DNA of 64,000 bases from RHKX01 sp963839535. Lineage in GTDB: Bacteria; Actinomycetota; Thermoleophilia; Solirubrobacterales; 70-9. Shown here one piece after another: positions 62,227-64,000 of the stretch. Within the stretch, counting starts at the first letter, position 1. Every line of letters starts with the position of its first letter. Below the pieces are notes generated by a model that searched no databases, was not told where the DNA came from, and saw nothing but the letters and a program-made list of their open reading frames with translations. A program made the translations under genes and the position numbers. Where the stretch lies: NCBI GenBank assembly GCA_963839535.1, contig CAWIVF010000008.1:1-64000 (forward strand), in the 5' to 3' direction.

Positions 62227-62619
62227 TCAGCCGCAGCGGTCTCGGGGTGCGCATGAGTTCGCGGCAAGCTTCGTCAGGTAGCCGCGCAGGCGCTCGCGCT
62301 CGGCGGCGCTGAGCGGCGCGAGCATGTCGGCCTCGGCCTCGCGGGTGGCCGTCTCCGCCTGAGCGAGCCTGCGCACGCCGTCGTCGGTCAACTCGAGCAG
62401 GTAGCGGCGCCGGTCGTCGGGGTCCCGGCGGCGGATCACGCAGCCCTCGGCCTCGAGCTCGTCGATCAGCGCCACGAGGTTGCTGGCGTGGATCCGCAGG
62501 GCGCGGCCGAGGGCCTGCTGGGAGATCGGCCCGGCCTCGTAGAGCTGGTTGAGGATCGCGTAGGCCGGCGCTTGCAGCTCGCCGAGCCTCGCCGCGGCCA
62601 GGGAAGGGTGAAAGAGCAC
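62227..62619 (-). CDS. MarR-family regulator, downstream copy
   Basis: 130 residues if started at GTG 62619 (reading MLFHPSLAAARLGELQAPAY); the frame is open back to a GTG at 62673. It has the complete winged helix: AILNQLYEAGPISQQALGRA, LRIHASNLVALIDELEAEGC and the wing IRRRDPDDRRRYLLELTDDG, then the C-terminal dimerisation helices (RRLAQAETATREAEADMLAP, SAAERERLRGYLTKLAA). MarR dimers bind palindromes near their own promoter and respond to small ligands. It follows a truncated near-identical copy and has no promoter of its own in view, so it may be expressed by read-through or as one protein with the upstream copy. Confidence 0.75.
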   Translation of the reverse strand: MLFHPSLAAARLGELQAPAYAILNQLYEAGPISQQALGRALRIHASNLVALIDELEAEGCVIRRRDPDDRRRYLLELTDDGVRRLAQAETATREAEADMLAPLSAAERERLRGYLTKLAANSCAPRDRCG

Positions 62620-62819
62620 GCCGTCAGTCGGTCGAGCTCGAGCTAGATAGACGGCGCCGGTCGTCGGGATCACGGCGGCGGATCACGCAGCCCTCGGCCT
62701 CGAGCTCGTCGATCAGCGCGACGAGGTTGCTGGCGTGGATCCGCAGGGCGCGGCCGAGCGCCTGCTGGGAGATCGGCCCGGCCTCGTAGAGCTGGTTGAG
62801 GATCGCGTAGGCGGGCGCC
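62405..62819. repeat. Direct duplication of the MarR helix-turn-helix coding segment
   Basis: 62405-62572 and 62652-62819 are the same 168 bases with about five mismatches and no indels, offset 247 bases. The sequence between and beyond the copies is related but far more diverged. The 247-base offset is not a multiple of three, so the copies lie in different frames. Confidence 0.9.
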
Positions 62820-62941
62820 CGCATGCCGACCTGGGCGAGGGCGTCGCCGAGTCCTTCGCCGGAGGCCCGGGAGAGGCGAAAGAGCAGCACGCCGCAGTTG
62901 ACCGTGCCCTTCCTCGGTGCCTGTCTCGGGTTGACCGCCAT
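62624..62941 (-). CDS. MarR-family regulator, upstream truncated copy
   Basis: 105 residues from the ATG reading MAVNPRQAPRKGTVNCGVLL. It holds the N-terminal dimer helices (FRLSRASGEGLGDALAQVGM) and the same helix-turn-helix as the downstream copy, but ends after IRRRDPDDRRR in LSSSSSTD, so the second wing strand and the C-terminal dimerisation helices are missing. A -10 hexamer lies seven bases upstream. One base change of frame near 62645 would join it to the second copy as a two-headed protein of about 240 residues. Divergent from lon, which it may control. Confidence 0.65.
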   Translation of the reverse strand: MAVNPRQAPRKGTVNCGVLLFRLSRASGEGLGDALAQVGMRAPAYAILNQLYEAGPISQQALGRALRIHASNLVALIDELEAEGCVIRRRDPDDRRRLSSSSSTD

Positions 62942-62948
62942 CGCGCCG

Positions 62949-62954
62949 AATATA
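62949..62954 (-). promoter_or_regulatory. -10 hexamer for the MarR gene
   Basis: TATATT on the minus strand, seven bases before the ATG; TTATGA 18 bases further upstream could be the -35. The surrounding 62945-63015 region is markedly AT-rich for this genome and contains ACCATTGGT, a near-palindrome that could be an operator shared with lon. Confidence 0.45.
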
Positions 62955-63045
62955 GCGATCGATTGCGCGGATTCATAATCGTTGGCCTTTATAACCATTG
63001 GTGATAGGGTTCCATCCTCCAACCCAGCAGAGAGGCCTTCCAACC

Positions 63046-64000
63046 GTGAGCACACTTCCCCTGATTCCCCTCGACGACGTCGTCGTCTTCCCCGGCATGA
63101 ACCTGACCCTCGCCCTCGATGCGGGCGCTGAGGACGAGGTGCTCCTCGTACCCCGCAAGGACGACGAGTTCGCGGGCGTGGGCACCGTGGCCCGCGTCCA
63201 CGAGCGGCTCGAGCTCCCCGGCGGGACGAAGGCCACCACCCTCGAGGGCCTGCGCCGCGGCATCGCCGGCGCCGCCCGCACCGACCTCAACGGCACGCTG
63301 CGGATCGAGGTGACCCCCCACGACGACCCGACCGCGCGCGACGAGGAGCTGCGCGGCCTGGAGCGCGAGTATCGAGCCGTGGTCGAGGAGATCCTCGACC
63401 TGCGCCAGGCCGACGACCGGATCCGCGCGTTCCTGCGCTCGATCGACGAGCCCGGCGCCCTCGCCGACACCGCCGGCTACTCGCCCGACCTGACCTTCGC
63501 GCAGAAGGTCGAGCTGCTCGAGACCCTCGACGTGCGCGAGCGGCTCGAGAAGTCGATCGCCTTCCAGCGCGAGCGGCTGGCCGAGCTCCAGGTCCGCAGC
63601 CGGATCCGCGACGACGTCCAGAGCGGCGCCGAGAAGCAGCAGCGCGAGTACTTCCTGCGCAAGCAGATGGATTCGATTCGCAAGGAGCTCGGCGAGGACG
63701 ACGCCTCCGTCGCCGACGAGTACCGCGCCAAGATCGAGGAGTCGGGGATGCCCGACGACGTCCGCGAGCACGCCGAGAAGGAGCTGAGCAGGCTCGAGCG
63801 CATGGGCGAGAGCTCCGGCGAGTCCTCGATGCTGCGGACCTACCTCGAGTGGCTCGTGTCCGTGCCGTGGGGCGAGCGCTCCGAGGAGCGGCTCGACCCG
63901 GTCCACGCACGCGAGGTGCTCGACGCCGACCACGCCGGCCTCGACGACGTCAAGGAGCGGATCACCGAGTACATCGCCGTCCGCAAGCTGCGCCGCGAGC
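63046..64000 (+). CDS. lon: ATP-dependent protease Lon (5' part; continues beyond window)
   Basis: 318 codons visible in one frame from GTG, preceded by AGAGAGG. LPLIPLDDVVVFPGMNLTLA is the start of the substrate-recognition N-domain (residues 1-~190); RIRDDVQSGAEKQQREYFLR and KQMDSIRKELGEDD form the conserved long helix, and YLEWLVSVPWGERSEERLD leads to the AAA+ module. The Walker A loop and the Ser-Lys protease dyad lie outside the window. Lon degrades misfolded and regulatory proteins in the cytoplasm. It is divergent from the MarR gene by about 100 bases. Confidence 0.96.
   Translation, partial: MSTLPLIPLDDVVVFPGMNLTLALDAGAEDEVLLVPRKDDEFAGVGTVARVHERLELPGGTKATTLEGLRRGIAGAARTDLNGTLRIEVTPHDDPTARDEELRGLEREYRAVVEEILDLRQADDRIRAFLRSIDEPGALADTAGYSPDLTFAQKVELLETLDVRERLEKSIAFQRERLAELQVRSRIRDDVQSGAEKQQREYFLRKQMDSIRKELGEDDASVADEYRAKIEESGMPDDVREHAEKELSRLERMGESSGESSMLRTYLEWLVSVPWGERSEERLDPVHAREVLDADHAGLDDVKERITEYIAVRKLRRE

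Overview
The window looks like chromosome of a high-G+C actinobacterium, most likely Thermoleophilia/Solirubrobacterales. Pointers are the very GC-rich codon use, actinobacterial rpoB/rpoC and ribosomal proteins, calcium-binding RTX-like secreted proteins with a Cys-bracketed tail, a group-I-intron-type PD-(D/E)XK ORF beside a tRNA gene, an S+EF+G-like housekeeping core, and many genes whose start codon sits 7-10 bases after a -10 hexamer (leaderless mRNAs). No 16S rRNA gene is present, so the rank is inferred.

Layout. 0-5.1 kb: an RTX/beta-helix secreted protein, two tandem unknown paralogues and two membrane proteins. 5.3-31.5 kb: the classical ribosomal/RNA polymerase cluster on the minus strand (rpmG, secE, nusG, rplK, rplA // rplJ, rplL // rpoB, rpoC // rpsL, rpsG), cut into four blocks by unrelated, mostly plus-strand genes: a HAD protein, a sulfotransferase-TIGR03032 fusion, an NDP-sugar epimerase, an O-antigen ligase-like protein, an ECF sigma factor with a small membrane partner, a polyprenyl-phosphate sugar transferase, a second RTX protein, an HD-GYP protein with a long Pro/Gly/Lys tail and a SnoaL-like protein. 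31.7-55.3 kb: a surface-polysaccharide locus with flippase, polymerase/ligases, initiating sugar transferase, glycosyltransferase, asparagine-synthase-type amidotransferase, heparinase-like enzyme, two secreted glycosidases, and the dehydrogenase/aminotransferase/acetyltransferase set expected for a diacetamido-uronic acid. 55.4-64 kb: tRNA-Thr and tRNA-Tyr flanking a PD-(D/E)XK ORF, a group-1-type sigma factor, folE2, pgsA, a degenerate EAL protein, a family-5 uracil-DNA glycosylase, a dolichol-phosphate-mannose-synthase-like glycosyltransferase with DUF2304 partner, a partly duplicated MarR regulator and the 5' half of lon.

How it fits together. The initiating transferases (22.5-24.0 and 52.7-54.3 kb), Wzx-type flippase (38.2-39.5 kb) and three Wzy/WaaL-like proteins (17.9, 39.6, 44.6 kb) suggest Wzx/Wzy-type export of a heteropolysaccharide, with amidation, acetylation and lyase/hydrolase trimming encoded in the same locus. 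HD-GYP and EAL proteins suggest c-di-GMP-linked control.

Sequence quality. Many otherwise intact genes carry 1- or 2-base indels, most densely from 32 to 55 kb but also in secE and folE2. Restoring one or two bases in CG-rich strings repairs the frames in the cases checked by hand. I read these as consensus errors, not decay; protein boundaries in those genes are therefore approximate.
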